Assembly: GCA_007693765.1 (NCBI GenBank)
Contig: RECZ01000066.1
Location: forward strand, 1-33,253
Length of the DNA: 33,253 bases
From: Phycisphaerales bacterium
GTDB lineage: Bacteria; Planctomycetota; Phycisphaerae; Phycisphaerales; UBA1924
Reading direction: 5' to 3'
This document shows positions 8,159 to 15,029 of the stretch, piece by piece. Every line of letters starts with the position of its first letter. Position 1 is the first letter of the stretch. The notes under the pieces were generated by a model. The model did not search any database. It saw only the letters and a program-made list of their open reading frames with translations, and was not told the origin of the DNA. Both the position numbers and the translations under genes were made by a program.

Positions 8159-9078
8159 CCGGGCTCATCCTCCGCCGGCTCATCCAGGCGCCCCTCATCC
8201 TGCTGGTGATCTACACCATCACCTTCCTGCTCGCGTGGGCGCTGCCCGGCAGCGCCGTGCTCTCAGACGAGGGCCGCCAGCCGCCGCCCGAAGTCCTCGC
8301 CGCGATGGAGGCGCAGTACAACCTCGACAACCCCGTCGCGTTCTACTTCGGCTACCTCAAGGGCGTCGTCACCGCGCTCGATTTCGGCCCCTCGTTCCGG
8401 TACCCGGACTGGACGGTCAACGACATCGTCGCCAGTGCGCTGCCGGTCTCCGTCGCGCTGGGCCTCAGCGCCATCCTGATCGCGCTGATGATCGGCGTCG
8501 CCGCGGGAGTGGTGGGGGCGGTGCGCCCAAACTCTTTCGCCGACATCGCCACACTGGTCATCGCGCTCATCGGCATCAGCATGCCGGCCTTCGTGATCGG
8601 CTCGGTGCTGCTGATCGTCTTCCCCGTCTGGCTCGGCATCGGCAGCGTCGGCGCGTGGGGGACGATCCCCGACATGATCCTCCCCGCGATCACCCTCAGC
8701 CTGCCCTTCGCGGCCTACATCGCGCGCCTCACCCGCATGGGCATGATCGAATCACTCGGCGCCGACTACATCCGCACCGCCCGCGCCAAGGGCGTCGCCG
8801 AACGCGTCGTGATTCTGCGTCACGCCCTCAAGAACGCCTTCCTCCCCGTGCTGAGCTTCCTCGGCCCCGCCGCGGCCCAGGCCATGACCGGCTCCTTCGT
8901 CGTCGAGAAGGTCTTCAACGTCCCCGGACTCGGCCAGCACTTCGTCAACGGCGTGCTCAACAAGGACCTCTTCCTCATCATGGGCGTCGTGCTGATCTAC
9001 GCGAGCATGCTCATCGCCTTCAATCTCATCGTCGACATCCTCTACCACTGGGTCGACCCGCGGATCGAGCAGGCGTAA
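8155..9078 (+). CDS. Peptide ABC transporter permease, OppB/DppB family
   Basis: A 307-residue inner-membrane permease. The ATG at 8155 overlaps the stop of the binding-protein gene by four bases, so the two are translationally coupled. The N-terminal signature MTGLILRRLIQAPLILLVIY is the usual first membrane span of DppB-type subunits, followed by an extracytoplasmic loop (AQYNLDNPVAFYFGYLKGVV) and five more spans. The cytoplasmic EAA loop that contacts the ATPase is present near residues 203-230 (YIRTARAKGVAERVVILRHA), then VEKVFNVPGLGQHFVNGV. Oligopeptide importers need a second permease (OppC) and ATPases (OppD/OppF); none follow, since the next gene is an unrelated secreted protein with its own promoter. 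The missing partners must be elsewhere. Confidence 0.95.
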   Translation: MTGLILRRLIQAPLILLVIYTITFLLAWALPGSAVLSDEGRQPPPEVLAAMEAQYNLDNPVAFYFGYLKGVVTALDFGPSFRYPDWTVNDIVASALPVSVALGLSAILIALMIGVAAGVVGAVRPNSFADIATLVIALIGISMPAFVIGSVLLIVFPVWLGIGSVGAWGTIPDMILPAITLSLPFAAYIARLTRMGMIESLGADYIRTARAKGVAERVVILRHALKNAFLPVLSFLGPAAAQAMTGSFVVEKVFNVPGLGQHFVNGVLNKDLFLIMGVVLIYASMLIAFNLIVDILYHWVDPRIEQA

Positions 9079-9161
9079 CGCGCAGCACGCCGCCATCGCC
9101 CCTCGCGGCGGCAAAAACGCGAAAAAATCGCAAAGTATCTCGCCGCCCGCCGCCGCGACCG

Positions 9162-9170
9162 TGGTATGCT
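9162..9170 (+). promoter_or_regulatory. Candidate extended -10 promoter of the beta-helix gene
   Basis: TG-G-TATGCT at 9162-9170 is a good extended -10 element with no recognisable -35. A-tracts at 9113-9117, 9122-9127 and 9132-9134 are roughly in phase with the helix and sit where an UP element or curved DNA would help such a promoter. The leader to the ATG at 9275 is about 98 nt and includes an A8 run at 9239-9246. Confidence 0.4.
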
Positions 9171-9274
9171 GGGCCGCATCGTCGGGGAGCGCAGCGCGCA
9201 CGCGCCCTGCACACGTTCCCGAGAACGCCAGTACGCGCAAAAAAAATCGCGATACAACAACGAGGAGGAGAGCC

Positions 9275-10342
9275 ATGACCGACGTTCGCACCGGAGACAC
9301 CCGTGACAGCCACGCCCACCGCCGCGCGATGCTCGCCGGTATCGGCGGGCTCGCCGCGGGCGCGTTCCTCACCGGCAACCGCGCCGCCCACGCCGGCCCG
9401 CTCAACCCGCCCGCCGGGCCGATCACCGGCACGGGCAAGACGCTGACGGAGGTCGAGCCGCGCACCGCCATCAACGCGGCCAACACGCCGGGCGACAGCG
9501 ACAGCACCTTCAGGATCGCCGAGCCGGGCAGCTACTACCTCACCGGCAACGTCACGGGGTCCAACGGCAGGAACGGCATCAAGATCGATTCCGACAACGT
9601 CACGATCGATCTCAACGGCTTCTCGCTCCTCGGGGTGGGGGGGTCGCTCAACGGGATCGACATCCCATCTCCCCGCCGACACATCGCCGTCCACAACGGC
9701 ATGATCCGAGGTTGGGGCAATGACGGCGTAAACGGGAATGTCCGGTTCGGCAGGTTCGAGCGCCTGACGTCCACCGACAACGCGGCCGCCGGCATCGATC
9801 TGGTAGTGGGCGCCGATTGCGAGTTCGTGTCCTGCATCGTCGCCGAGAACGGAGCTCGCGGAATCCGGTGCGGGTCAAGATCATTGGTCTCGGACTGCAT
9901 CGCACGAGGCAACGACGGCAGAGGCATCGACGCCAACAACACGAGCATCGTGCGCGCCTGCACATCGTCGAACAATACGTCGGACGGCGTCTGGGTGAGC
10001 TCGAATTCGCTCGTCGTCGAGTGCGTGTCGCAGGGCAACGGCAACCACGGTGTACGGCTCAGCCCGGGATGCGCCGCGATCAACAACACCCTGACCAACA
10101 ACTCCGCCGCCGGCGTGTTCTCGTTCACCTTCTTCGTCGGCGGGGTGCGGATCGAGGGCAACAACTGCGTCGGCAATGCCCAGGGCGTGTCCGCCCCCGA
10201 CCCCGGCAACCTCATCATCCGCAACAGCGCGTATCAGAACACCACGAACTACAGCATCGGGGCTGGCAACACCGCCGGCCCGATCGTCACCTCCGCGAAC
10301 ATCGCCTCGAACTCCAACCCCCACGCGAACTACTCCTACTAA
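9275..10342 (+). CDS. Exported right-handed beta-helix repeat protein
   Basis: A 355-residue exported protein. Start ATG at 9275 has a strong ribosome site (GAGGAGGAG, 4-5 nt before). The N-terminus is Tat-like: HAHRRAMLAGIGGLAAGAFL, with likely cleavage after AHA near residue 43. The mature part has many short strand-turn units rich in Asn, Gly and Val (GIKIDSDNVTIDLNGFSL, ENGARGIRC, GNDGRGIDANNTSIV, NNTSDGVWVSSNSLV, GNGNHGVRLSPG), which is the parallel beta-helix (PbH1) pattern of pectate-lyase-like and surface carbohydrate-binding proteins. No polysaccharide-lyase active-site signature is recognisable, so the ligand is unknown. It is monocistronic, bounded by its own promoter and terminator. 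Paralogues with this fold are frequent in Phycisphaerae. Confidence 0.85.
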   Translation: MTDVRTGDTRDSHAHRRAMLAGIGGLAAGAFLTGNRAAHAGPLNPPAGPITGTGKTLTEVEPRTAINAANTPGDSDSTFRIAEPGSYYLTGNVTGSNGRNGIKIDSDNVTIDLNGFSLLGVGGSLNGIDIPSPRRHIAVHNGMIRGWGNDGVNGNVRFGRFERLTSTDNAAAGIDLVVGADCEFVSCIVAENGARGIRCGSRSLVSDCIARGNDGRGIDANNTSIVRACTSSNNTSDGVWVSSNSLVVECVSQGNGNHGVRLSPGCAAINNTLTNNSAAGVFSFTFFVGGVRIEGNNCVGNAQGVSAPDPGNLIIRNSAYQNTTNYSIGAGNTAGPIVTSANIASNSNPHANYSY

Positions 10343-10369
10343 CGCTCACCCCCCGCAACACCTTCCCAC

Positions 10370-10402
10370 GCGGCCCCGCCACCACGCCGGGGCCGCTGTT
10401 TT
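10370..10402 (+). terminator. Intrinsic terminator after the beta-helix gene
   Basis: A perfect 9-bp GC-rich stem, GCGGCCCCG (10370-10378) with CGGGGCCGC (10388-10396) and a 9-nt loop, is followed by TGTTTT. It lies 28 nt after the stop. This is the only clear Rho-independent terminator I found in the window. Confidence 0.75.
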
Positions 10403-10501
10403 GCGCACGGCGATGACGGCGTCCGCGCCCGTCCAACACCGCGGCCCACACGCCGCCCGCGCCGCATGACATCCCTCCACCCGTCCGCTACGCTCCGCGC
10501 C

Positions 10502-11155
10502 ATGACAGCACGAAGCGCAGCCGCGGCCTGCATCGCCGCGTTCAGCACCACGCTCGCCCCCGCCGCCACAGACGCGGCCTCCCTCGCCTTCGACGCCGAC
10601 TCCACGCGCATCGCGCTGCACACCCGGCAAGACGCCCCCAACCCCGCCGACGCACCCGCGCCCCCGCCCGTCTTCGGCGCCAAGGGCACGTGGTGGGGCA
10701 GCGTCCACGCCGGCTACGCCCGCGAACTCACCCAGCCCGCCGAAGCCAACGACGTCAACCTCGCCTTCACCTTCTCCACGTTCCTCGAGACCGACTTCGA
10801 GCTCATGCTCCAACTCGGCGCGTGGTATTTCGATCAGGAGGGCGACAACGCCGGCGGCCTCAACTTCATGCTCGGCTTCCGCTGGCACTTCCACAACGAG
10901 GGCCCGCGATCGCTCTTCCTCGACGGCGGCGTCGGCCTCCTCGCCTCGACAGACCTCGTCCCCGACGAGGGCACGGGCTTCAACTTCATGCCCTTCGTCG
11001 GCGCCGGCTTCACCCACGCCATCGGCGACGACGGCCTCCGCTTCCTCGCCGGCGTCCGCTGGCACCACATCTCCAACGCCCGCATCAAGGGCGAGGAGCG
11101 CAACCCATCGCGCGACGGCGTCATGGTCTACGCCGGCGTGCAGTTCCCGTTCTGA
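10502..11155 (+). CDS. Outer-membrane beta-barrel, acyloxyacyl hydrolase / PagL-like
   Basis: A 217-residue secreted protein. The ATG at 10502 is preferred: it begins a signal peptide (MTARSAAAACIAAFSTTLAPAATDAAS), and a TACGCT box 7 nt upstream suggests a leaderless transcript. An in-frame ATG at 10466 would add 12 residues of no signal character. From about residue 55 the sequence alternates polar and hydrophobic residues (WWGSVHAGYARELT, LELMLQLGAWYF-like strands, GLNFMLGFRWHFHN) and ends in a barrel strand with terminal Phe (VMVYAGVQFPF). WHHISNARI near residues 186-194 matches the H-x-S-N active-site motif of PagL lipid A 3-O-deacylases. The catalytic Glu that PagL has about 12 residues after the Ser is not obvious here. 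The family is likely; activity is uncertain. Confidence 0.65.
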   Translation: MTARSAAAACIAAFSTTLAPAATDAASLAFDADSTRIALHTRQDAPNPADAPAPPPVFGAKGTWWGSVHAGYARELTQPAEANDVNLAFTFSTFLETDFELMLQLGAWYFDQEGDNAGGLNFMLGFRWHFHNEGPRSLFLDGGVGLLASTDLVPDEGTGFNFMPFVGAGFTHAIGDDGLRFLAGVRWHHISNARIKGEERNPSRDGVMVYAGVQFPF

Positions 11156-11195
11156 CGCCCGGCGTCCGCAAGGGCGCACTCCCACGAACATTATC

Positions 11196-11456
11196 ATGGC
11201 CTACATCCCCCTAATCCTCGGCTGGATCGGCATGGCGTGCATCGTCTACGCCTACGCACGCCGCCTCACCCTCGCCCCACGCGCCTACGCCCTGTTCAAC
11301 CTCGCCGGCGGCGCCCTGCTCGGCGTTGTCTGCTACGTGCAGGAGGCCTGGCCGCCCTTCGTGCTGCAGATCATCTGGGTGTGCATCGCCAGTCGCGACC
11401 TCATCTACAGCGCCCGAACCCCGAAACCGCCCGACTCCAAGCCCTACAAAAACTAG
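11196..11456 (+). CDS. Small membrane protein, CBU_0592-like
   Basis: An 86-residue membrane protein with three hydrophobic spans: residues 3-22 (YIPLILGWIGMACIVYAYA), about 32-47 and 54-68 (FVLQIIWVCIASRDLIY). The pattern of a Gly-Trp-Ile-Gly start, a middle FNLAGGALLGV and an AWPPFVLQIIW third span matches the CBU_0592-like domain family of bacterial inner-membrane proteins, whose function is unknown. It begins 40 nt after the PagL-like gene on the same strand and may be co-transcribed. No clear ribosome site is visible. Its TAG stop is supplied by the first bases of a 30-bp interspersed repeat, so the C-terminal tail (PDSKPYKN) may be recent. Confidence 0.75.
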   Translation: MAYIPLILGWIGMACIVYAYARRLTLAPRAYALFNLAGGALLGVVCYVQEAWPPFVLQIIWVCIASRDLIYSARTPKPPDSKPYKN

Positions 11457-11482
11457 TGGGACGGGCGTCCCGCCCGTCTCCT
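11453..11482. repeat. Interspersed 30-bp palindromic repeat, copy 2
   Basis: Identical over 30 bases to 8001-8030. The 9 bases before each copy also agree at 7 positions. It lies between two convergent genes and overlaps the stop codon of the upstream one (TAG within CTAGTGGG). The inverted repeat could fold in either transcript and may act as a bidirectional transcript end, though it lacks a U-tract. Confidence 0.8.
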
Positions 11483-11540
11483 ACCCCACCTCCGCTTCAC
11501 GCCAGTCGATCACACGGCCACCCACAAGCTGAACATTCGA

Positions 11541-11588
11541 CAATCTGCAATTCGGCCATTTGCCATTTGCTATTTCGCCATCTGCCAC
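11541..11588. repeat. Short degenerate array of about 7-bp units at the galE 3' end
   Basis: Units resembling ATTTGCC recur five to six times (ATTCGGCC, ATTTGCC, ATTTGCT, ATTTCGCC, ATCTGCC), and the stretch is much more AT-rich than its surroundings. It runs into the galE 3' end, so the final residues WQMAK and the TAG stop of GalE are encoded by repeat units. Confidence 0.55.
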
Positions 11589-12595
11589 CGCGCCACCGTC
11601 TCCACGATCGCCCCCATCTCCGACGACCGCGCCTCCCACCCCAGCTCCCGCGCGATCAATGAGGCGTCCGCCACCAGCGACGGCGCATCGCCGGGGCGTC
11701 GACCGACGCGCTCCAGCCGCACGCCCCTTCCCAGCACGCGCTCCACGGCCCGCGCCGCCTCCAGCACGCTCACGCCCTCGCCCGTGCCCACGTTGTACGT
11801 GCGCAGGTCGTGCCGCGCGGGCTCGAGCGCGCCCAGCGTCAGCACGTGCGCCTCGACGAGGTCATCCACGTGCACGAAGTCGCGCACACACGTGCCGTCG
11901 CGGGTCTCGTAGTCGTCGCCGTACACCTTGAGCGCGGCCTCCCCCGCCAGCGCCGACCGCACCAGATTGGGGATCAGCCGCCGGCACCCCTCCAGCCGCT
12001 CGCCCAGCACGCCCTCGTGGTCGCACCCCGCCACGTTGAAGTACCGCAACGCCGCGAACGCGAACGCCCGCCCCTCGCGCTGCGCGCCCACCAGCGCATC
12101 CGTCCCCACGCGCTCCGCGTACAGCTTGGACCACCCGTAGGGCGTGATCGGCGCGCAGGGCGTCCGCTCCGTCACCGGCGCATCCCCCGGCGCCCCGTAC
12201 ACCGCGCACGTCGACGACAGCACGAACCGCTCCACCCCCGTCCCCGCGCACGCCCGCAGCAGCGCCAGCGCGCCCCACGCGTTGTTCTCGTGGTACTCCA
12301 GGGGCCGCTCGATCGATTCATCCACGTACGCGAACGCCGCGAAGTGCATGACCGCCTCGACCGCCCGCTCGCGCAGCAGCGCCCCCAGACGCGCCTCCTC
12401 CTGCACCCGCGCCCGCTCGAACCACAAGCGTTCGCCGCACCCCGATTCCGCCGCCCACCCGCGCAGCGTCTCCACGGCGTCGCCCGTCCCCCGCGAAAGA
12501 TCGTCGACGATCAGCACCTCGTGCCCGAGCGACAGCAACCGCTTCGCCGCGTGCGAACCGATGTACCCCGCGCCGCCAGTGACCAGAACTCGCAT
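11570..12595 (-). CDS. galE: UDP-glucose 4-epimerase
   Basis: A 341-residue cytosolic epimerase of the extended short-chain dehydrogenase family that interconverts UDP-glucose and UDP-galactose (or the N-acetyl forms) with bound NAD. The NAD site GGAGYIGS is at residues 7-14, the acidic strand end at DDLS (31-34), MHFAA near 83, the catalytic Ser/Thr in SSTCAVYG (127-134) and the Tyr-Lys pair in YGWSK (Y153, K157). RYFNVAG and the late VRDFVHVDDL and YNVGTGEGVSVLE are also family landmarks. Start ATG at 12595 has GAGG seven bases upstream. It is divergent from the PopT gene across 202 nt. It could supply Gal or GalNAc for the envelope glycans implied by the neighbours. The sugar specificity (Glc or GlcNAc) cannot be set by eye. 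Confidence 0.95.
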   Translation of the reverse strand: MRVLVTGGAGYIGSHAAKRLLSLGHEVLIVDDLSRGTGDAVETLRGWAAESGCGERLWFERARVQEEARLGALLRERAVEAVMHFAAFAYVDESIERPLEYHENNAWGALALLRACAGTGVERFVLSSTCAVYGAPGDAPVTERTPCAPITPYGWSKLYAERVGTDALVGAQREGRAFAFAALRYFNVAGCDHEGVLGERLEGCRRLIPNLVRSALAGEAALKVYGDDYETRDGTCVRDFVHVDDLVEAHVLTLGALEPARHDLRTYNVGTGEGVSVLEAARAVERVLGRGVRLERVGRRPGDAPSLVADASLIARELGWEARSSEMGAIVETVARWQMAK

Positions 12596-12797
12596 CGGTA
12601 GCCCTCATCGGCGGAATCGTGCCCGCCCATCCCGTGTGTACCGGCGCCGCCGCGCCCGCCCGCGCGATCCCCGGCCGGCCACGCACCCTTTTTCATCACC
12701 ACGCACACCTCATCCGCCGATCCACTCCATCGGCGAGCCGGCCGCCATCATCCCACCCTACCCTTCACGCCCCGACCGGAAAACGCAGGACCACCCC

Positions 12798-13880
12798 GTG
12801 ACCACCCGCCCCGACGCCACGCCAAAGCCCCGCCCCCGGACCCGCACCCGCGACCTCGCGCCCGTCGGCGTGATCCCCGACGCCTCGTACCCCTCGCTCG
12901 TCATCCGCGGCGGCGTCGGCGGCGCCCTCATGGGTCTGGCCAACATCGTCCCCGGCGTCAGCGGCGGCACCATGCTGCTGGCCGCGGGCGTCTACCCCCG
13001 CTTCGTCAACGCCGTCGCCGAACTCACCACGCTCCGCTTCCGTCCCCGCTCGATCGTCGCCCTGGCCACCATCGCGCTCGCGGCGATGCTCGCCATCGTC
13101 CTGCTCGCCGGCCCCATGCGCGACCTCGTCGTCGACCACCGCTGGGTCATGTACAGCGTCTTCATCGGCCTCACCCTCGGCGGCGCGCCCCTCGTCTGGA
13201 AACTCGCACAGCCCGTCAAGCCCAGCGTGTACATCGGCGCTGTGTGCGGCTTCGCGATCATGCTCGCCATGGCCCTCATCGGCCCGCCCGACGCCGGCGA
13301 CCCCGCCTCGCGCAACTACGCGATGCTCGTCCTCGCGGGCCTCGCCGGCGCCAGCGCGATGATCCTCCCCGGCGTCAGCGGCGCCTACCTCCTGCTGCTG
13401 CTGGGCCAGTACGTCCCCATCCTCAGCGCCGTCGATCAGATGAAGACCGGTCTGCTCGGCGACAGCGACGCCGGGACCGGGCGCGACCTCGCCCTCGTCC
13501 TCGACGCCATGCACGTCGTGATCCCCGTGGGCGTCGGCGTGCTGGTGGGCATCGTCGGCGTGAGCAACCTCATCAAATGGCTGCTGACGCGCTACGAGAA
13601 GCCCACGCTCGGGGTGCTGCTGGGCCTCCTGCTCGGCGCCGTCGCCGGCCTCTGGCCCTTCCGCGCACCCGCCGCGCCCCAACCCGGCGATGTGATCAAG
13701 GGCCGCGTCCTGACCCCCGAAACCATCGCCGCCCTCGACCGCGCCGACTGGCCCATGCAGGCCTTCACGCCGACCCCCGCCCAAGCCCTCATCGCTCTCG
13801 CCTGCATCGCAGCCGGCTTCAGCGCCACGCTGCTGCTTGGCCGACTGGGGCGCGACCGCAGCACAGAGAAAACGTCCTGA
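12798..13880 (+). CDS. popT: DUF368 membrane protein, PopT-type undecaprenyl-phosphate translocase
   Basis: A 360-residue polytopic protein. I chose GTG at 12798, with AGGA seven bases upstream; there is no ATG before residue 45 or so, and the frame upstream reads into the galE promoter region. The two inverted-repeat signature loops of DUF368 are present: ANIVPGVSGGTMLLAAGVY near residues 47-65 and MILPGVSGAYLLLLLGQYV near 188-206. About eight to ten hydrophobic spans follow the polar 30-residue N-terminus. DUF368 proteins have been shown in other bacteria to return undecaprenyl phosphate to the cytosolic face so that it can be reused as lipid carrier for peptidoglycan and surface glycans. 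This fits the surrounding glycan genes. The family is secure; the transport role is transferred from homologues. Confidence 0.88.
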   Translation: MTTRPDATPKPRPRTRTRDLAPVGVIPDASYPSLVIRGGVGGALMGLANIVPGVSGGTMLLAAGVYPRFVNAVAELTTLRFRPRSIVALATIALAAMLAIVLLAGPMRDLVVDHRWVMYSVFIGLTLGGAPLVWKLAQPVKPSVYIGAVCGFAIMLAMALIGPPDAGDPASRNYAMLVLAGLAGASAMILPGVSGAYLLLLLGQYVPILSAVDQMKTGLLGDSDAGTGRDLALVLDAMHVVIPVGVGVLVGIVGVSNLIKWLLTRYEKPTLGVLLGLLLGAVAGLWPFRAPAAPQPGDVIKGRVLTPETIAALDRADWPMQAFTPTPAQALIALACIAAGFSATLLLGRLGRDRSTEKTS

Positions 13881-13898
13881 GCACAGCAGCGGGCCGGT

Positions 13899-14174
13899 TC
13901 AGACCTTCGTCTTGAACCCCATCGCCCGCACCGCGCACCAGCCGTTCATCGCCTCGAAGACGCCGAACGCGCCGACCACGATGAGCACGCCCCCGATCCA
14001 GCCGATCGGCGCGGGCACATCGCCCATCAGGTTCGTCACGAGCATGATCACCCCCAGCACGATCGACGAAGCACCCATCACCATCCGCGCCTTGCGGCCG
14101 CGTTGATCGATGTTGCACGTCAGCCCCAGTGCCGACTTGCCACCCGAAGTTGAATCCGATGTTGCTTTGTTCAT
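13899..14174 (-). CDS. DUF2892 / YgaP-like small membrane protein
   Basis: A 91-residue inner-membrane protein. Start ATG at 14174 has a GGAGG nine bases upstream. After a polar N-terminus (MNKATSDSTSGGKSALGLT) comes CNIDQRGRKARMVMGA, then two hydrophobic spans (SSIVLGVIMLVTNLM and IGWIGGVLIVVGAFGVFEAM) and the tail GWCAVRAMGFKTK. This arrangement (an N-x-I/G-x-x-x-R entry, two spans, then a Cys near the end) matches the DUF2892 family, which is often fused to rhodanese in other bacteria. It follows the NTF2-like gene by 39 nt on the same strand and is probably in its operon. It is convergent with the PopT gene, 18 nt away. The function of the isolated domain is not known. Confidence 0.8.
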   Translation of the reverse strand: MNKATSDSTSGGKSALGLTCNIDQRGRKARMVMGASSIVLGVIMLVTNLMGDVPAPIGWIGGVLIVVGAFGVFEAMNGWCAVRAMGFKTKV

Positions 14175-14213
14175 AGTTCGGTGCCTCCAGAAAGGCGCAG
14201 CGTCGACGAGACT

Positions 14214-14915
14214 TCACCGCGCTAGCATGCGCAGCCGCTCCGCAACGCCGCCCGCCGGCCGGCGCCCGTTCATGAGCAGCAGTTCGAGATCGTACGCCCG
14301 CCACTCGCCGTCGCGGTCGCGTCGCCACTCCATCTTCCACCACGAGATCGACTGCCCCGCCCGCGCCTCGCGCGTCGAGACGCGGAACTGCGTGTACCCC
14401 ACGCCCTCGCGGTCGATCGTCGCCTGCATGCCGCCGAGCCCGAACCGCTCGAACTCCATCCCCGCGCCCACGAGCTCGACCGCGCCCAGCACCCAGTCAC
14501 GATCCAGCCCGGAGCCCGTGTCGCCCATCCGCACCGTCAGTCGATCCGACAGCAGCGCCGCGGCCTGATCACGATCGCCCTCCTCCACGGCGCGCACGAA
14601 GCCCTCCGTGCCGCGGATCAGTCGCTCGCGATCCGTTGTCACCACCGTGCCCAGCACGAACATCGCCACGCCCAGCGCCAGCACGCCGCCCCCGGCGATC
14701 GCGCCCTGCTTGACCTGCGTCCGCCGCGCGAACACGAAAAAGAGCAGCGCCCCCAGAGCCGCGAGGGCCACGCCGACCGTGAGCGGGCGCTCCAGCAGCC
14801 AGTGCGTCGCCTGCGGCGGACCGGGCAGACGCGGCGGGGCCATCTGAAACGCCGGCCCCACCTCAAAAACCCGCCAAAGAAGGTCCAGAGCCAGAAGGGA
14901 ATGTCCGATATCCAC
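14214..14915 (-). CDS. Membrane-anchored NTF2-like domain protein
   Basis: A 233-residue protein. I chose GTG at 14915 because a GGAGG lies eight bases before it and a TACACT -10 box sits 42 nt further up; the open frame continues far upstream only as a shadow of the opposite gene. Two hydrophobic spans lie near residues 46-63 (LTVGVALAALGALLFFVFA) and 70-91 (AIAGGGVLALGVAMFVLGTVV). The C-terminal 140 residues (FVRAVEEGDRDQAAALLSDRLTVRM..., then strands ending in WWKMEWRRDRDGEWRAYDLEL) have the helix-then-sheet pattern of the NTF2/SnoaL-like fold, here probably a non-catalytic binding domain. It is divergent from the Maf-fusion gene and followed by the DUF2892 gene. Function unknown. Confidence 0.78.
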   Translation of the reverse strand: MDIGHSLLALDLLWRVFEVGPAFQMAPPRLPGPPQATHWLLERPLTVGVALAALGALLFFVFARRTQVKQGAIAGGGVLALGVAMFVLGTVVTTDRERLIRGTEGFVRAVEEGDRDQAAALLSDRLTVRMGDTGSGLDRDWVLGAVELVGAGMEFERFGLGGMQATIDREGVGYTQFRVSTREARAGQSISWWKMEWRRDRDGEWRAYDLELLLMNGRRPAGGVAERLRMLAR

Positions 14916-14957
14916 GTAGGAGCCCTCCGTGCGCGTGCGCCGTATCCACGCCCGCGC

Positions 14958-14963
14958 AGTGTA
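14958..14963 (-). promoter_or_regulatory. Candidate -10 box for the NTF2-like operon
   Basis: On the minus strand this reads TACACT, identical to the -10 box proposed for rplK. A TTCGGT at 14983-14988 could be a weak -35 (19-nt spacing). The transcript would start near 14951 and give a leader of about 35 nt before GTG 14915. Confidence 0.35.
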
Positions 14964-15029
14964 CGGCGCCCGTCGCAGCCCCACCGAACCCACCGCCCCC
15001 CGGCACACGCCCGTCCGCATACACCAAGC

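Noticed and set aside
9089-9117. Hairpin with A-run after the permease gene
   Set aside because: The stem is only 6 bp with a 12-nt loop, and the run is A on the coding strand, not T, so it is not an intrinsic terminator for this direction.
12765-13784. Minus-strand open frame opposite the PopT gene
   Set aside because: Composition (G, A, D, E, H repeats) is that of an antisense shadow; PopT on the plus strand has clear signatures.
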